Source: Jacaranda mimosifolia
Lineage: Eukaryota > Streptophyta > Magnoliopsida > Lamiales > Bignoniaceae
Length of the DNA: 64,000 bases
Direction of reading: 5' to 3'
NCBI GenBank assembly: GCA_018894105.1
Contig: CM032133.1
Span: 20,040,501 to 20,104,500, forward strand
Of the stretch, positions 11,527 to 21,813 are shown piece by piece. Every line of letters starts with the position of its first letter. Position 1 is the stretch's first letter. Made by a program: the position numbers and the translations under genes. The notes under the pieces were generated by a model. The model searched no databases, was not told the origin of the DNA, and saw only the letters and a program-made list of their open reading frames with translations.

Positions 11527-12031
11527 TGTTAGGATTTGACTCGGTTATTGAGAGACCGAGTTTGACTAGAATTAGGACTCCTTCTTGTATTGGGTTTCCT
11601 AGTTCTAGGTAAAGTAGTCAAACAATTTTCTATTATAAATGGAGGTATTTATTTGATTACTTGAAGGAGAGGACACTCGTGGAACTCATGATGTGATACT
11701 CATGGGGTAGTTATTGTGAGTACGAGTGGGGCAATACAAAGGGGTGGAGTGAGTATTTCTTTGGTAGTTATGTTAGTGGTTGTACAAGGGTTTTTTTTTT
11801 TGCTTGAGTTTGGGCATGTCAAATTCAAGGGTTGGCTTGTACTGGTCTATCATAATTGAAGAAAGAAAACTCCCGTGGAGGTAGGCAGAATTTGCCGAAC
11901 CACATAAATCTGTGTCTGTTTTATTTTTCTATCTGTCGGGTATTAATTTTGTCATTAAATTTGTGAGTGTGATTTGTGAATTCCTGATAAATTAAATCTC
12001 ATGCCTAAATTGATTTCGGTATGCTCCAACA
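11527..12031 (+). repeat. 3' LTR of the non-autonomous retroelement
   Basis: 505 bp, TGTTAGG...CCAACA, preceded by the purine-rich tract AAGGTGGAGA. Differences from the 5' LTR include a longer T run near 11792. Confidence 0.9.
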
Positions 12032-12159
12032 ATAATCTTGGCTAGTAATTTAATAAATTGAAATTTCTGTTACAAATACAAATACACGAGTATCAATAAT
12101 TATTAAAATTGAAATTTAAAAGTCACATGAGATTGCAACACTAAAAATAGCGGGGCATA

Positions 12160-12250
12160 TTTTAAGGATGTTTGATTAATTTTTAAATTATAACATTGTC
12201 ATAAATGTTAATGAGTAATAAAATATTTTATAATTAGAAACGTAAAATTA
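12160..12250 (+). repeat. Direct repeat copy 1 flanking the Copia element
   Basis: About 90 bp sharing AAGGATGTTTGATTAATTT and then TAAATTATAAC.TTGTCAT with 17187-17280. It lies just outside the left LTR of the element at 12271-17098, while its partner lies just outside the right LTR. Confidence 0.6.
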
Positions 12251-12270
12251 TTAATATAATGGAATGTATC

Positions 12271-12662
12271 TGTTGGAGCTCAGGAGGATCTATTGTGGAA
12301 ACAATGAAATAATAATAGAGTAATTCGATGTAAAGTGACAACAAGATTTAACGTGGTTTGGTGATGTGCCTAATCCACCCGACAAAGAAAAGGAATTTTA
12401 TTGATCTCAAATCAAAGTGAAAGTACAAATTTGAATCCCGCAAATCTCACGAAAAAACCTAATACCCTTGTTCTAAACTCCATCTTGAGAGAATTACTCA
12501 AAAGCAGTAAAGAAGCCCTTGTGTTATGTTCGTGATCTTTTTCCGAAAGAAAAAACTAATATGTATAGTCGAACACCAAAGCCTAAGGCCAATAGGATTG
12601 CGTCGTGGGCCCATTCTTCCGTTCCTTGTCAAATTTACCTCAATTTCAAGACAAAATCAACA
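12271..12662 (-). repeat. 3' LTR of the Copia element (left copy)
   Basis: TGTTGG...ATCAACA. Aligns without large gaps to 16707-17098. The plus-strand frame that starts at 12519 covers LTR and the adjacent polypurine tract and is not a gene. Confidence 0.93.
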
Positions 12663-12724
12663 ATTCTCCACCTTGACTTGAAATTCCCATTCATCTTCTT
12701 TATCCCTGCCCCCAATAGAGCTTG

Positions 12725-14326
12725 TTATCTGAGTCTGCAAATATTAATCAAATCCAAGCAATGCTCGAATTTGATTCTTGGAACAGCCTTAGTCAACATG
12801 TCTGTCGGATTATCCTTAGTCCCAACTTTGTCAACCAACATGACTCCTTGGGACACCATATCCTGAACAAAGTGATACCTCACATCTATGTGCTTTGTTC
12901 TCTCATGAAATGCTTGATTCTTTGACAAGTGTATGACACTTTGACTGTCACAAAATACCTTAGTGATCTCAGAAGTCATACCCATATCATCGATCAGCCC
13001 CTTTAGCCAAATGCCTTCTGTAACGCCTTCAGCCAAAGCCATGTACTCAGCTTCTGTTGTAGACAGTGCAACTGATGACTGCAAAGTCGCCTTCCAGCTA
13101 ATCGTATAACTTGATACACAAAACACATAGCCCGTCATGGACCTTCTGCTGTCCAAATCTCCTGCATAGTTCGCATCCATATATCCAATAATTCTTGTAG
13201 TAGAATTCGATTGACTATACCTCAAACATCTACCTGCAGAGCCTCTCAGATACCTTATGATCAATTTCACAGCCTGCCAATGAGTCTTTCCTGGCTTGTG
13301 CATATACCTGCTCACAACACTGACTGCATGTGAAATGTCTGGCCTAGTGCAGACCATGGCGTACATCAATCTACCCACTACACTAGCATATGGCACATTT
13401 GACATGTGCTCTACCTCCTTCTCAGTACTCGGTGATAGATCTGATGAGAGCCTGAAATGAGCTGCAAGTGGCATACTAACTGGCTTGGACTTATCCATCC
13501 TAAATCGCTCAAGTACTTTCTCAATGTAATGCTGTTGAGACAAGTACAACAATTCTGCGTGTCTATCCTGGATGATCTCCATGCCTAAAATCTTCTTTGC
13601 ACCACCCAAATCCTTCATCTCAAATTCTTCACTTAACTGAGCTTTTAATTGGTTGATCTCAGATATGTTTCTAGAGGCAATCAACATATCATCAATGTAC
13701 AACAACAAATATATGATAAAGCTATCACTACAAATTTTGTAATATACACAACAATCAAATTTGCTTCTAGTATATCCTATCTTGGTAATAAAAGCATCAA
13801 ACCTTTTATACCACTGCCTGGGAGACTGCTTCAGGCCATATAATGACCTTTTCAAAAGACATGCTTGATTTTGTTTCCCGGGAACAACGAATCCTTCTGG
13901 TTGACTCATGTAGATTTGTTTCTCCAACTCACCATACAAAAATGATGTTTTCACATCCATTTGCTCCAACTCCATATCAAATAAAGCAACTATGGCAAGT
14001 AGAACACGAATGGAAGTATGTTTTACAACTGAGGAGAATACTTCATGAAAGTCAACTCCTTCTCTCTGAGTAAAACCCTTAGCAACCAATCGTGCCTTGT
14101 ATCTAGCATCTTCAACACCGGGAATACCTTCTTTCTTCTTGTAGATCCATTTGCAACCTACAATTTTCTGCCCTTTGGGTACATCAACCAGTTCCCATGT
14201 GCTATTCTTGTGTAGAGACTCCATTTCTTCACTCATAGCTGCAACCCATTTATCAGAATCTGGCCTGGAAGTTGCATCTTTGTATGAGACTGGATCATCT
14301 CCTACAAATTCCTCAGCTGAACTCAA
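12725..14326 (-). pseudogene. Reverse transcriptase and RNase H portion of Copia pol
   Basis: Open for 533 codons. The RT domain comes first: W..A...E...L..N.TWELV near residue 30-45, GCKWIYKKKEG, ARLVAKGFTQREGVDFHEVF, the first catalytic aspartate region QMDVKTSFLYGELE, and the YIDDM box (canonical Y-V/I-D-D) near residue 220. RNase H follows: GYMDANYAGDLDSRRSMTGY, STTEAEYMAL, CDSQSVIHLSKN and the terminal KHIDVRYHFVQD. All catalytic residues I can check are present, so this portion alone could fold. The upstream frame is the same as the integrase frame but is cut by TAG codons at about 14377 and 14555, so the polyprotein cannot be read through. These domains copy element RNA into DNA inside virus-like particles. 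Confidence 0.92.
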
Positions 14327-14554
14327 AGCATAAGCTACCAGATCTGAGTAAGCATACCGTTGTGGTGGTTTGATCTACCTCATCTCCCTATCGCGAGCCA
14401 AGCGATAATTTTGTAGTGGTTCATTTTCCTGCTGTTGATTAGGTGGTAATGTGATCTCACCAGCTTTATCTACCACCTTCTGTTTCCCTTTTGAAACTTG
14501 TGGAGGATCAATATGAATCTCCACCTTCTCCTTAACGCCCTGTTGACCGCTTTC

Positions 14555-15298
14555 CTACTGCTCTACCTTCTTCATCATTGCAGACTCATCGAATGTCATG
14601 TCCCTGCTGATAATCATCTTGGAGCCCTTGTCATCATTACACCACAAACGACAACCTTTGACTCCATCTGCATAGCCTAGAAATATGCACTTCCTAGCCC
14701 TTGGCTCAAGCTTCCCATCCCGGACATGAGCATAGGCTGGACACCCAAATACTCTCAGATTTGAGTAATTAGCAGTAGACCCAGACCAAACTTCCATTGG
14801 CATCTTGCAGTCCAAAGCGGTTGATGGTGACCTATTCACCAAATAAAAAGCAATGTTAATTGCTTCTGCCCAAAAATCCTTGGACAATCCGGCATTAAAG
14901 AGCATGCATCTAGCTCTTTCCAAGATAGTTCTGTTCATCCGTTCTGCAACTCCATTCTGTTGTGGTGTATGTACAACTGTGCGATACCTCACAATTCCTT
15001 CATTCTCGCAGAATTCTTGAAATTCCTTATTGCAGAACTCCAATTCGTTGTCAGTCCTCAAGCGCTTGATCTCCTTTTTTGTCTGCTTCTCAATTAAGTT
15101 CTTCCATTTCTTGAAGTTGACAAACACCTCATCCTTATGCTTCAGCATATACACCCATACTCTCCGTGAGAAATCATCTATGAATGTCAGCATGTACCTT
15201 ACACCTCCCTTTGAAGGAACCTGAAAAGGCCCCCAAAGATCTGAGTGAATGTAATCCAAGGTACCTTTGGTCTTATGAACTGCAGTACCGAATTTCAC
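14555..15298 (-). pseudogene. Integrase core of Copia pol
   Basis: 248 codons carrying the rve (DDE) integrase core. The first aspartate is in YIHSDLWGPF, the second in LRTDNELEF, and the glutamate in QQNGVAERMNRT, with the usual spacing. The GKLEPRARKCIFLGY block that follows the Copia integrase core is also intact. Integrase would insert the cDNA into the host genome. The frame is bounded by nonsense codons: TAA near 15306 just before it, in the zinc-finger segment ending EQCVLGK, and TAG at 14555 after VEQ. Because the frame is kept across these stops, the element died by point mutation rather than rearrangement. Confidence 0.92.
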
Positions 15299-15370
15299 CC
15301 TATGTTACTTGCCCAGCACACATTGCTCGCAGAAATTCAGTTCTCCAGTCTTCTCTCCGCAAAGCAAACC

Positions 15371-15817
15371 TCATTTGCTCAGTTCTGACATCCCTCTCTC
15401 ACTCATATGCCCAAGCCGCATATGCCAGAGTCTCGTAGTATCATTGACTGATGAAGAAACCGCTACAGTACCAGAAATCGTGTTTCCCTGTAATATGTAA
15501 AGGCCATTCCGCTTTTCTCCCTTCATGATAAGCAATGCACCTTTGGAAACCCGTAGAACTCCATCTCGAGCTCTGTACTCACAACCATTCTTGTCCAGAG
15601 TACCTAGCGATATCAAATTTTTCTTCAGATCTGGAACATGACACACATCTGTTAGGGTCCTTACTATCCCATCATGAATCCTGATACAGACTGAGCCAAT
15701 TCCTACAACTCTACAAGAAGCATCGTTTCCCATAAGCACTTTACCACCATCAAATTTTTGGTATGTGGTAAACCAATCTTCTCTTGGGCACATATGGTAG
15801 GAGCAGTCACTATCCAA
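15371..15817 (-). pseudogene. Protease and pre-integrase region of Copia pol
   Basis: The aspartic protease active-site region reads LDSDCSYHMCP, with Asp-Ser followed by Asp where most relatives have Ala or Gly. MGNDASCRVVGIG and VCHVPDLKKNLISLGTLD follow. Then comes the GAG-pre-integrase segment: LWHMRLGHMSERGMSELSK, which holds the two histidines of the integrase zinc finger. A TGA ends the frame, and the two zinc-binding cysteines (FCEQC) lie after it in the same frame. Confidence 0.88.
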
Positions 15818-15949
15818 AATCCATTTAGAGCTTAGTAAAGTTTCAGCAACATTGAGAACTAGCCCACCATCAGACTCATCCTCAACAATTCCTGCGACAT
15901 CATCCCGTTTCTGATCAGAAGTTTCACTTGCATCCTTCGCTTTTCCTCA

Positions 15950-16679
15950 TTCCGGACAATTCTATTTCCAATGCCCCTTTCCACCTCACCTAAAACACTT
16001 GTCACTGTTTCTAGGCTTGGTTCGGGACTTCGATCGGCCTCTACTCCTTCCCCTTTCTCTTGGTCTCCCTCTTGCCATCAATCCTTCCCCACTTTCACCA
16101 TCGTTGCTGCCCAAGACATGTTTTCTCAACTCGTTGGAATTCAATGAGGCGTTCACATCCTCCATTGAAATTATATCTCTCCCGTACAATAAAGTAGTAA
16201 CTAAGTGCTCAAAAGATTTTGGCAAAGGACAAAAGAGAATTAAAGCTTGATCTTCATCATCAATTTTTGACATCTATACTAGCGAGATCTAGAATCACCT
16301 TATTGAAAAAATCAATATGTTGAGTAATAGATGTACCTTCCTTCATCCTCAATGTGTATAATCGTTGTTTCAAATACAACCAATTTGTCAGGGACTTTGT
16401 CATATATAGACTCTTCAGCTTCTTCCATAAATCAGCTAGCGTACTTTCCGTGGCGACCTCTCTCAGTACGTTATCCGCCAATGATAACACTAGAGTACCG
16501 TAAGCCTTCGCCATGAACTCATCTTTTTCCTCGTCCTTCAGCGTTTCCGGCAAGAAATCTCTGCCCTTTAACGCTCTCTATAATCCTTGTTGACACAAGA
16601 GGGCGTGAACCTTCATCTTCCACAGCCCAAAGTCATTCTTCCCATCGAATTTCTCTACCTCGTACTTCATTCCTGACAT
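15950..16679 (-). pseudogene. Copia gag with nonsense codons and a frameshift
   Basis: An ATG at 16679 starts MSGMKYEVEKFDGKNDFGLW, the usual plant Copia gag N-terminus. A TAG follows QQGL about 35 codons in. The same frame then continues from PETLKDEEKDEF to IDVKN, including the UBN2-type core (LADLWKKLKSLYMTKSL). A one-base shift at an A run near 16262 is needed to enter the next frame (KIDDEDQALILF ... SRGRSKSRTKPRNSDKCFR). The zinc knuckle is damaged: the second cysteine is replaced by TGA, while the His (GGKGHWK) and the last Cys (NCPE) remain. Gag would form the particle and bind RNA. Confidence 0.85.
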
Positions 16680-16706
16680 CTGATCCAACATGCTCCGATA
16701 CCAATT

Positions 16707-17098
16707 TGTTGGAACCCAGGAGGATCTATTGCAGAAACAATGAAATAATAGTAGAGTAATTTGATGTAAAGTGACAACAAGATTTAATGTGGTTCAGCGA
16801 CGTGCCTAATCCACCCGACAAAGAAAATGAATTTTATTGATCTCAAATCAAAGTGAAAGTACAAATTTGAATCCCATAAATCTCACGAAAACACCTAACA
16901 CCCTCGTTCTAAACTCCATCTTAAGAGAATTACTCAAAAGCAGTAAAGAAGCCCTTGTGTTATGTTCGTGATCTTTTTTCGAAAGAAAAAACTAATATTT
17001 ATAGTCGAAAACCAAAGCCTAAGGCCAATAGGATTGTGTCGTGGGCCCATTCTTCTGTTCCTTGTCAAATTTATCTCAATTTCAAGGCAAAATCAACA
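16707..17098 (-). repeat. 5' LTR of the Copia element (right copy)
   Basis: TGTTGG...ATCAACA. Adjacent at 16692-16706 is the reverse complement of the primer-binding site (read on the minus strand as AATTGGTATCGGAGC). Confidence 0.93.
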
Positions 17099-17186
17099 GT
17101 ATTCTTAGATCAGCTCATGTGTTCGAAAGAAGAAGACATGTGTGAATAAGCGTCGGGCCTACAGCAGCCATTGCTTTCAAGATTTT

Positions 17187-17280
17187 GTTTAAGGATGTTT
17201 GATTAATTTGTAAATTATAACGTTGTCATTAAATGTTCATGATCACTAATTAAATATTTTGTAATTAAAAATGTAAAATT
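17187..17280 (+). repeat. Direct repeat copy 2 flanking the Copia element
   Basis: Partner of 12160-12250, with about 85% agreement by eye. About 90 bases separate it from the right LTR, and a similar short distance separates copy 1 from the left LTR. Confidence 0.6.
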
Positions 17281-17828
17281 GCTAAAAATTAAAATTTATT
17301 TCAAATTGAATATTTGCATATTTGCTATCAATATTCAATCTCTTATATTATATGATATATAGCATAAATCTAAGAATAAATGTAATGACCGATGATGGAC
17401 GGTGTGTTCTTAATCATTTTCAGATATTATGGCTATTAATGTAGTAAAATAATTTACCGTAAACGCTGACCGCTAAAATAAGTATATTTGTTTTTCTTTT
17501 TCTATGTGATTGGACTAAATGTAATAAAACAAAATTATCGCCGGCCTTGTGAACCATTACTACGATAGTTACATGCTTGTAACATCGGTACTCACGGCGA
17601 CGTTCTGACTTTGCATTTGGTGCTCCTGATCTGCTGCCGCCGCACCCATTGCGGTAGGCTGGTCTCGCCCCTCACCCCCAATCACGTGCCACGTCTATCC
17701 GCACCTCTTAATTACTCCCAATATCTTATGGGCTATGATTTTTGTGACAGAAAAATAAAAGATGCAAAATAATAATTATTTCTTTCAGGATAGATTATTA
17801 ATTCTGAATATTTTTAAAAACGCAACTT
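17281..17828. other. Spacer with a GC-richer patch, no gene recognised
   Basis: 17535-17710 is notably GC-richer than its surroundings (CGCCGGCCTTG, CTGCTGCCGCCGCACC) but has no long frame or motif I can name. It could be a fragment of genic or element DNA. Confidence 0.35.
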
Positions 17829-18215
17829 ATGCCCCGTTTATTTTTTATTTTCAATATGGTTTGAACATAAAAACCATCAATATTTGTCCATTTTCACTCA
17901 AAATATATATTTTTTTATTATCAATTTTTCTTCAACTTTATTCTATCATCTTACTATTACATTGATTAAATTTAAATTTAAGTTAATATAAAACAATCAA
18001 TATCATTTTAAAATTAGTAAAATATACATATATTTTAAGAAAAAAAATTTTAAACATAAAAAATATAAGGTAACTAGTTTTTCAACTCCATACAATTTGT
18101 AATTATTATTTTCATGCAAAAATATTCAAATACAATTTTATTTTCATTTCCAAAATTATAACTTACAATTTTTCAACTTTTAAAACTATTAAAATTAAAA
18201 AAAGTAAAAAATGAA
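17829..18215. mobile_element. Degenerate Tourist-like element, relative of 4891-5316
   Basis: Shares with 4891-5316 an ordered set of blocks: CCATTT.TTTTATTTTCA-type start, CATC.TA.TATTACAT.AAT, AAATTTAAATTTAAG, AATATCATTTT.AAATTA.TAAAATA, and a terminal ACTTTTTAACTTTT-like stretch. TTA precedes the left end, but the right end is too eroded to show a TSD. Confidence 0.5.
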
Positions 18216-18267
18216 TCCAGTATCGCAAAATAAATTTAAAATCATTCAAATTAATAGATTCATTATA

Positions 18268-18525
18268 GGGATAATTATAATTTTGGTCCTCAAACATAAC
18301 TACTTATTCACTTTTAATCCCTAAACAATCTCGAGTTACACTTTTACCCTCAAATTGTCATTTTTTAACAAATTTTGTCCTTGTCATTACTTCAGGAGTT
18401 AAAATTGATAGAAAGTGGTCATTTGCACATCATGTAACCACTTTTGAAGAGAAAAACTTGAAAAATTATAATTTTGGCCCTCAAACATAATCATTTATTT
18501 ACTTTTAGTCCCTAAACAATTTTAA
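18268..18525 (+). repeat. Left inverted arm of the Pack-MULE
   Basis: Pairs with 19207-19457. It contains an internal direct duplication: the outermost AATTATAATTTTGGTCCTCA module followed by ACTTATTCACTTTTAATCCC occurs again at 18474-18525 in diverged form. The right arm shows the same internal doubling. Confidence 0.85.
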
Positions 18526-18544
18526 GTTACAATTTGGTCAACTT

Positions 18545-19200
18545 GTATATTGTGTCCCAAAAGGTCCCCATGGCCGTCCTAGATATGTGTACTATGTCCC
18601 TTCATCACCAGTGACAACATATCTCAAGAATACATATCCAGTTGTCTCTTAGGAAGATTTTTTGCTCTGAGCTGTTACATATCTAGCAAACTTATAGTGG
18701 ATATGGCAATGCTGTAAAAGAGCAGTGTTGTTACCAAAAAAAGAAAAAAAAATTTACACTTCCTTCAATGTGGCAATCCCTCAAATACTGCTTCCCATAG
18801 TGCAAATACAGAGTATCTTGCCGACCAAGAAATCTGCAGTTGTAGAATGCACAATGATTAGCTGTCACTTTGATTGCTACAACCTATCTTGAGCCTTGAG
18901 GAGTAGAATATTCGAAGGTGATGTTCTCAACAACAAAATCCTCCCCCTCAACAATCGCACTCCTGCATCCAAATGTTCCAATTCCAATCACTCGTGGTGG
19001 TTGGTGGTAGATGATTTTGGTGGCAATATTGTTCCACGTCAGCAGTGTATCATTATGGCAAATTTCAGCGAGTGTGATGAGGGTTTTTTTTTTTTTGTCT
19101 TGGGCACATACACGAGTTGCTGGTAAATGCTAGGCGCCACACGAACCATGTCTATGGCTTCCTGCACAATCCAGTAATTGGTGGTGCCGCCCTGCACAAC
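18545..19200 (-). pseudogene. Captured pectin methylesterase fragment (PME31-like)
   Basis: The minus strand translates, with two frame changes, into a recognisable class-I-like pectinesterase. In order: VVQGGTTNYWIVQEAIDMV, APSIYQQLVYVPKTK, TLLTWNN, PRVIGIGTFGC, VEGEDFVVENITFE, AFYNCRFLGRQDTLYLHYGK, YLRDCHIEG, NTALLQHCHIH, TGYVFLRYVVTG and YLGRPWGPFG. The family's QDTL and GRPW signatures and the AQ pair are present. The catalytic aspartate of the VDF.FG motif is Asn here. In-frame nonsense codons follow QGSR, KKSS and DEGT. Frame changes coincide with an A13 run (near 19085) and a T9CT7 run (near 18740), both longer than a coding copy should have. No intron is seen over about 210 codons, although pectinesterase genes of this type usually have introns. 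The C-terminal third is missing. Pectinesterases demethylate cell-wall pectin; this copy cannot. Confidence 0.9.
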
Positions 19201-19206
19201 CCTAAT

Positions 19207-19457
19207 TAGTCAAGATTGTTTGGGGACTAAAAGCGAATAAGTGGTTATGTTTGAGGACCAAAATTATAGTTTTTTCAAGTTTTTCCCTTCAAAAGTGGTC
19301 ATGTGAAATTTTCCATCAATTTTAATTCCTGGAGTAACAACAATGATGAAAATTGTTAAAAAAATGATAATTTGAGGGCAAAAGTGTAACTCGAGATTAT
19401 TTAGGGATTAAAAGCGAATAAGTGGTTATATTTGAGGACCAAAGTTATAATTATCCC
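19207..19457 (-). repeat. Right inverted arm of the Pack-MULE
   Basis: Reverse complement of 18268-18525, ending ATAATTATCCC at 19457 next to the TSD. Contains the same internal module duplication as the left arm. Confidence 0.85.
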
Positions 19458-19467
19458 ATTCATTATA

Positions 19468-20036
19468 TATGTTCAAATACTTTAATCGATTATGCCAAAA
19501 TCAAACAGTAAAATTGTATATTTATGATTACTTTCTAATAATGTCTAACCGCATGTCCAAATACATACATCAAATCAACAAGATATTTTTTCCTATTGGT
19601 GCATGTGGCAGGGTTTTATGTGGAGAAATTAGACTATTTTCATAATTCACACCGAATTTCATGACACATTGTGAAAAATAATAATTGTATATCTCTTTTC
19701 AAATTTATCAATTAAAAGTTTTTAGTAAATCAAAAATTATTCCATATAAAAGAATTAAAAATTTTAAAACAAATTGTAAATGCAATTCAAAAAAATAAAA
19801 AAACCCCAAACACATCATCATTTTTCCACTAAGATTAGTTACATGTAATCCAGAAAAGAAAATGAAAAATGGATGGAAAATATCTCGCTTCAACTGGTTC
19901 CCGATAAAGATCAGGGGAGAGAGAAGGGGGGGAGCATAATTAAACGGTGAGAAGATAGAGATAGAAACCCCCTTTCCATATTCCCATCAGGTACAAGGGC
20001 TAATTATCTAAAGTGAGTGAATAATTTGACACTAAT
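19468..20036. other. AT-rich spacer, no gene recognised
   Basis: Includes a purine-rich patch (GGGGAGAGAGAAGGGGGG-like, 19913-19935). The 61-residue minus-strand frame at 19708-19893 is hydrophobic low-complexity and not supported. Confidence 0.4.
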
Positions 20037-20746
20037 TGCTAGAAAAATATATTGAAAAGTTGAAAATCTAATGTGCTTAATTGCGTGCAAAAAATCCTTA
20101 CATTATCCTTAAAGTGATAATTGCCCCCACTATTTGTACTATAGGGATTATTTCAACTAAAGCACCCAAGAAATTGCAGTCAGCACTCTGAAATTTCTAC
20201 TTAAGAATTTCTGTTGATGTTGAGAATTATTGAAAAGATTATGAGAATATCTTTTTGCTGAGAGTAATAATACTTTGCTTTTTAAAAATACATATGAACT
20301 TGTGTGGATTAATTCCCCTTATATAAGGTTACAACAACTATTCACAATAATTATGACTGTTAGTTTAAACAATGCACTGCGTCTTATCTTTTTCCGAACA
20401 GCCACATTGTTTATGATTAAAACGTAATTAAATAATTACATACTTAATTAAGCTATGAATTAAAACATAATTCTAATTTAATCCACGCCGCGTTGTGCAC
20501 GTGCAAAAGTGCTAACTGGTAAGCCTTGATTATTAAATATATATATATATTATTTGAGCAATATATATAATTCCCATGCACTTGGACACTCTCCAAAACC
20601 TTAAAATAATTTGAAAGCTTAACAAGGGATTCATTTAATAAAGAGACTCTTCTTTTCTTAATTTTTCAATGTGGGATTGAGATCCCAAAGAATTCTCATC
20701 TCTTCTCCATTTCACTTACTATCTAGAGTCCTAATTAATTCCAACA
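20037..20746 (-). repeat. LTR A (left LTR of tandem array)
   Basis: 710 bp, TGCTAGAAAAAT...TTCCAACA. Next to it at 20747-20765 is the polypurine tract, read on the minus strand as AAGTGGAGGAT. Confidence 0.85.
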
Positions 20747-21150
20747 ATCCTCCACTTAGATAGTGATGTTAAGAATTATAGAATCATATATAAGAAAGAT
20801 GTCTCTTGACTTGAATCTTTCCTTAGTGTAAGTTCCTCACAGTTGTAATAAAATAGATAGTGTCTTAAGCGATTGAACTATTATTCTTTGCATTAGAACT
20901 AGAAGTACCATGCACAAGACTCTCCAACACCTTTAGAAATTCACCGAGATTCTTATAGCACCAATATGGCCATGTGCTATATCCTAGTATTCATAAACAT
21001 TTCCAAAGATCAGCCCTTGAACCTTCGCCAAGAGCGACACCACTCCTTATGTTTGTATAGGTGAAGTTTCCCTTAAGCTTTGAATAATTTTGGTCATATT
21101 CAAACACTAAGTCTCATTAAGAGTTATGCTTAGCCTCCAAATATTATGCA

Positions 21151-21813
21151 CTAGCTTACTTGAAAAGTTGTCCTAGTACCTCCACAGCCACTTATCAGGA
21201 ATTTGTTTTTACCCATTAAACTTTTAACTAGTGGTAATGCTAGAGAAAGTTGGGTTTCTATTACGGGTGACTCTAGGAAAAGGGTCTTAAGCCTATTAAT
21301 TGATGTTTTCCTCACTAAATCCTTAGTAAGTCTTTTTGTGAATGGGTCCGCCAAGTTATTACTTGTTCTTGTATATATTATAGTTATAATTCCTTCAAGA
21401 ATTAATTGCTTGACATACTCATGTCTCAAGCTTATATGTCTACATTTTCCATTGTAATCTTGCGGTAAGCTCTAGACATAGCAGCTGTGCTATCACATTG
21501 TAAAAAATGGCTGGCATTGGTTGTGGCCACAACTCTATTTCTCGTAATAAATTTCTTAGCCATTCTTCCTCTTTACCTGCTCCTGCTAATGTGACAAACT
21601 TAGACTTCAAAGTGGAATGAGTTATGTACGTCTGTTTGTTAGAAGCCCAAGGATAGCTCCTCCACCAAGGGTAAATACCCAACCGGACATAGACTTATTA
21701 TCGCTGGCACTTGTTATCCGACTGGCATTAGTGTATCCCTCTAATACTGCTGGGTAATTTTCATAATGTAGTCCTAAATTTATAGTTCTTTGAATATCCA
21801 AGGACTCTAGCAA
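21151..21813 (-). pseudogene. Unit 1 RNase H remnant
   Basis: Minus-strand frames give RTINLGLHYENYPAVLEGYT then NASRITSASDNKSMSGWVF (the Copia D.DW....D..RSTTGY region, degraded), SKFVTLAGAGKEEEWLRNLL (the catalytic-glutamate segment; Glu of the usual S..EAEY block is not seen), and finally MRHEYVKQLILEGII with NNLADPFTKRL, the typical Copia C-terminus. The domain is spread over three frames. RNase H normally removes the RNA template during reverse transcription. Confidence 0.75.

Larger units (their letters stand above)
10290..12031 (+). mobile_element. Non-autonomous LTR retroelement, 1742 bp, TSD ATAAT
   Basis: Two direct repeats of about 504 bp begin TGTTAGG and end CCAACA. ATAAT is duplicated at 10285-10289 and 12032-12036. 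A primer-binding-like site CTAGTATCAGAGC follows the first LTR, the form Copia elements use with initiator tRNA-Met. The purine tract AAGGTGGAGA precedes the second LTR. Only about 734 bp lie between the LTRs, holding remnants of gag and of the protease region; integrase, reverse transcriptase and RNase H are absent. Mobility would have needed enzymes from a relative. The LTRs differ at roughly 20 positions by eye (about 96% identical). It is larger than a classical TRIM and is best seen as a deletion derivative. Confidence 0.9.
12271..17098 (-). mobile_element. Ty1/Copia retrotransposon, near full length, inactive
   Basis: LTRs of 392 bp (12271-12662 and 16707-17098) enclose gag-protease-integrase-RT-RNase H, the Copia order, all on the minus strand. 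On that strand the primer-binding site beside the gag-side LTR reads AATTGGTATCGGAGC, and the polypurine tract beside the other LTR reads AAGGTGGAGAAT. The flanks GTATC (12266-12270) and GTATT (17099-17103) look like a TSD with one mutation. The two LTRs differ at about 25 positions by eye (about 94% identical), so the insertion is not recent. The polyprotein carries several nonsense codons and at least one frameshift. Motif wording (LDS.CSYHMCP, DVKTSFLYG, TGYVF) resembles the TNT1-94 type of plant Copia elements. Confidence 0.93.
18268..19457. mobile_element. Pack-MULE carrying a pectinesterase fragment, TSD ATTCATTATA
   Basis: The ends are GGGATAATTATAATTTTGGT (18268 on) and its near-perfect reverse complement ending ATTATCCC at 19457. 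The inverted arms run about 250 bp each (18268-18525 and 19207-19457). The identical 10-mer ATTCATTATA flanks both sides (18258-18267 and 19458-19467). Long inverted arms with a 9-11 bp TSD define Mutator-like elements. Instead of a MURA transposase, the 680 bp between the arms encode, on the minus strand, most of the N-terminal half of a plant pectin methylesterase. Transposition would have depended on a transposase from elsewhere. Confidence 0.92.

Noticed and set aside
12519..12925. Plus-strand frames of 115 and 67 residues
   Set aside because: They lie over the Copia LTR, polypurine tract and the antisense of RNase H, which fully explain the sequence.
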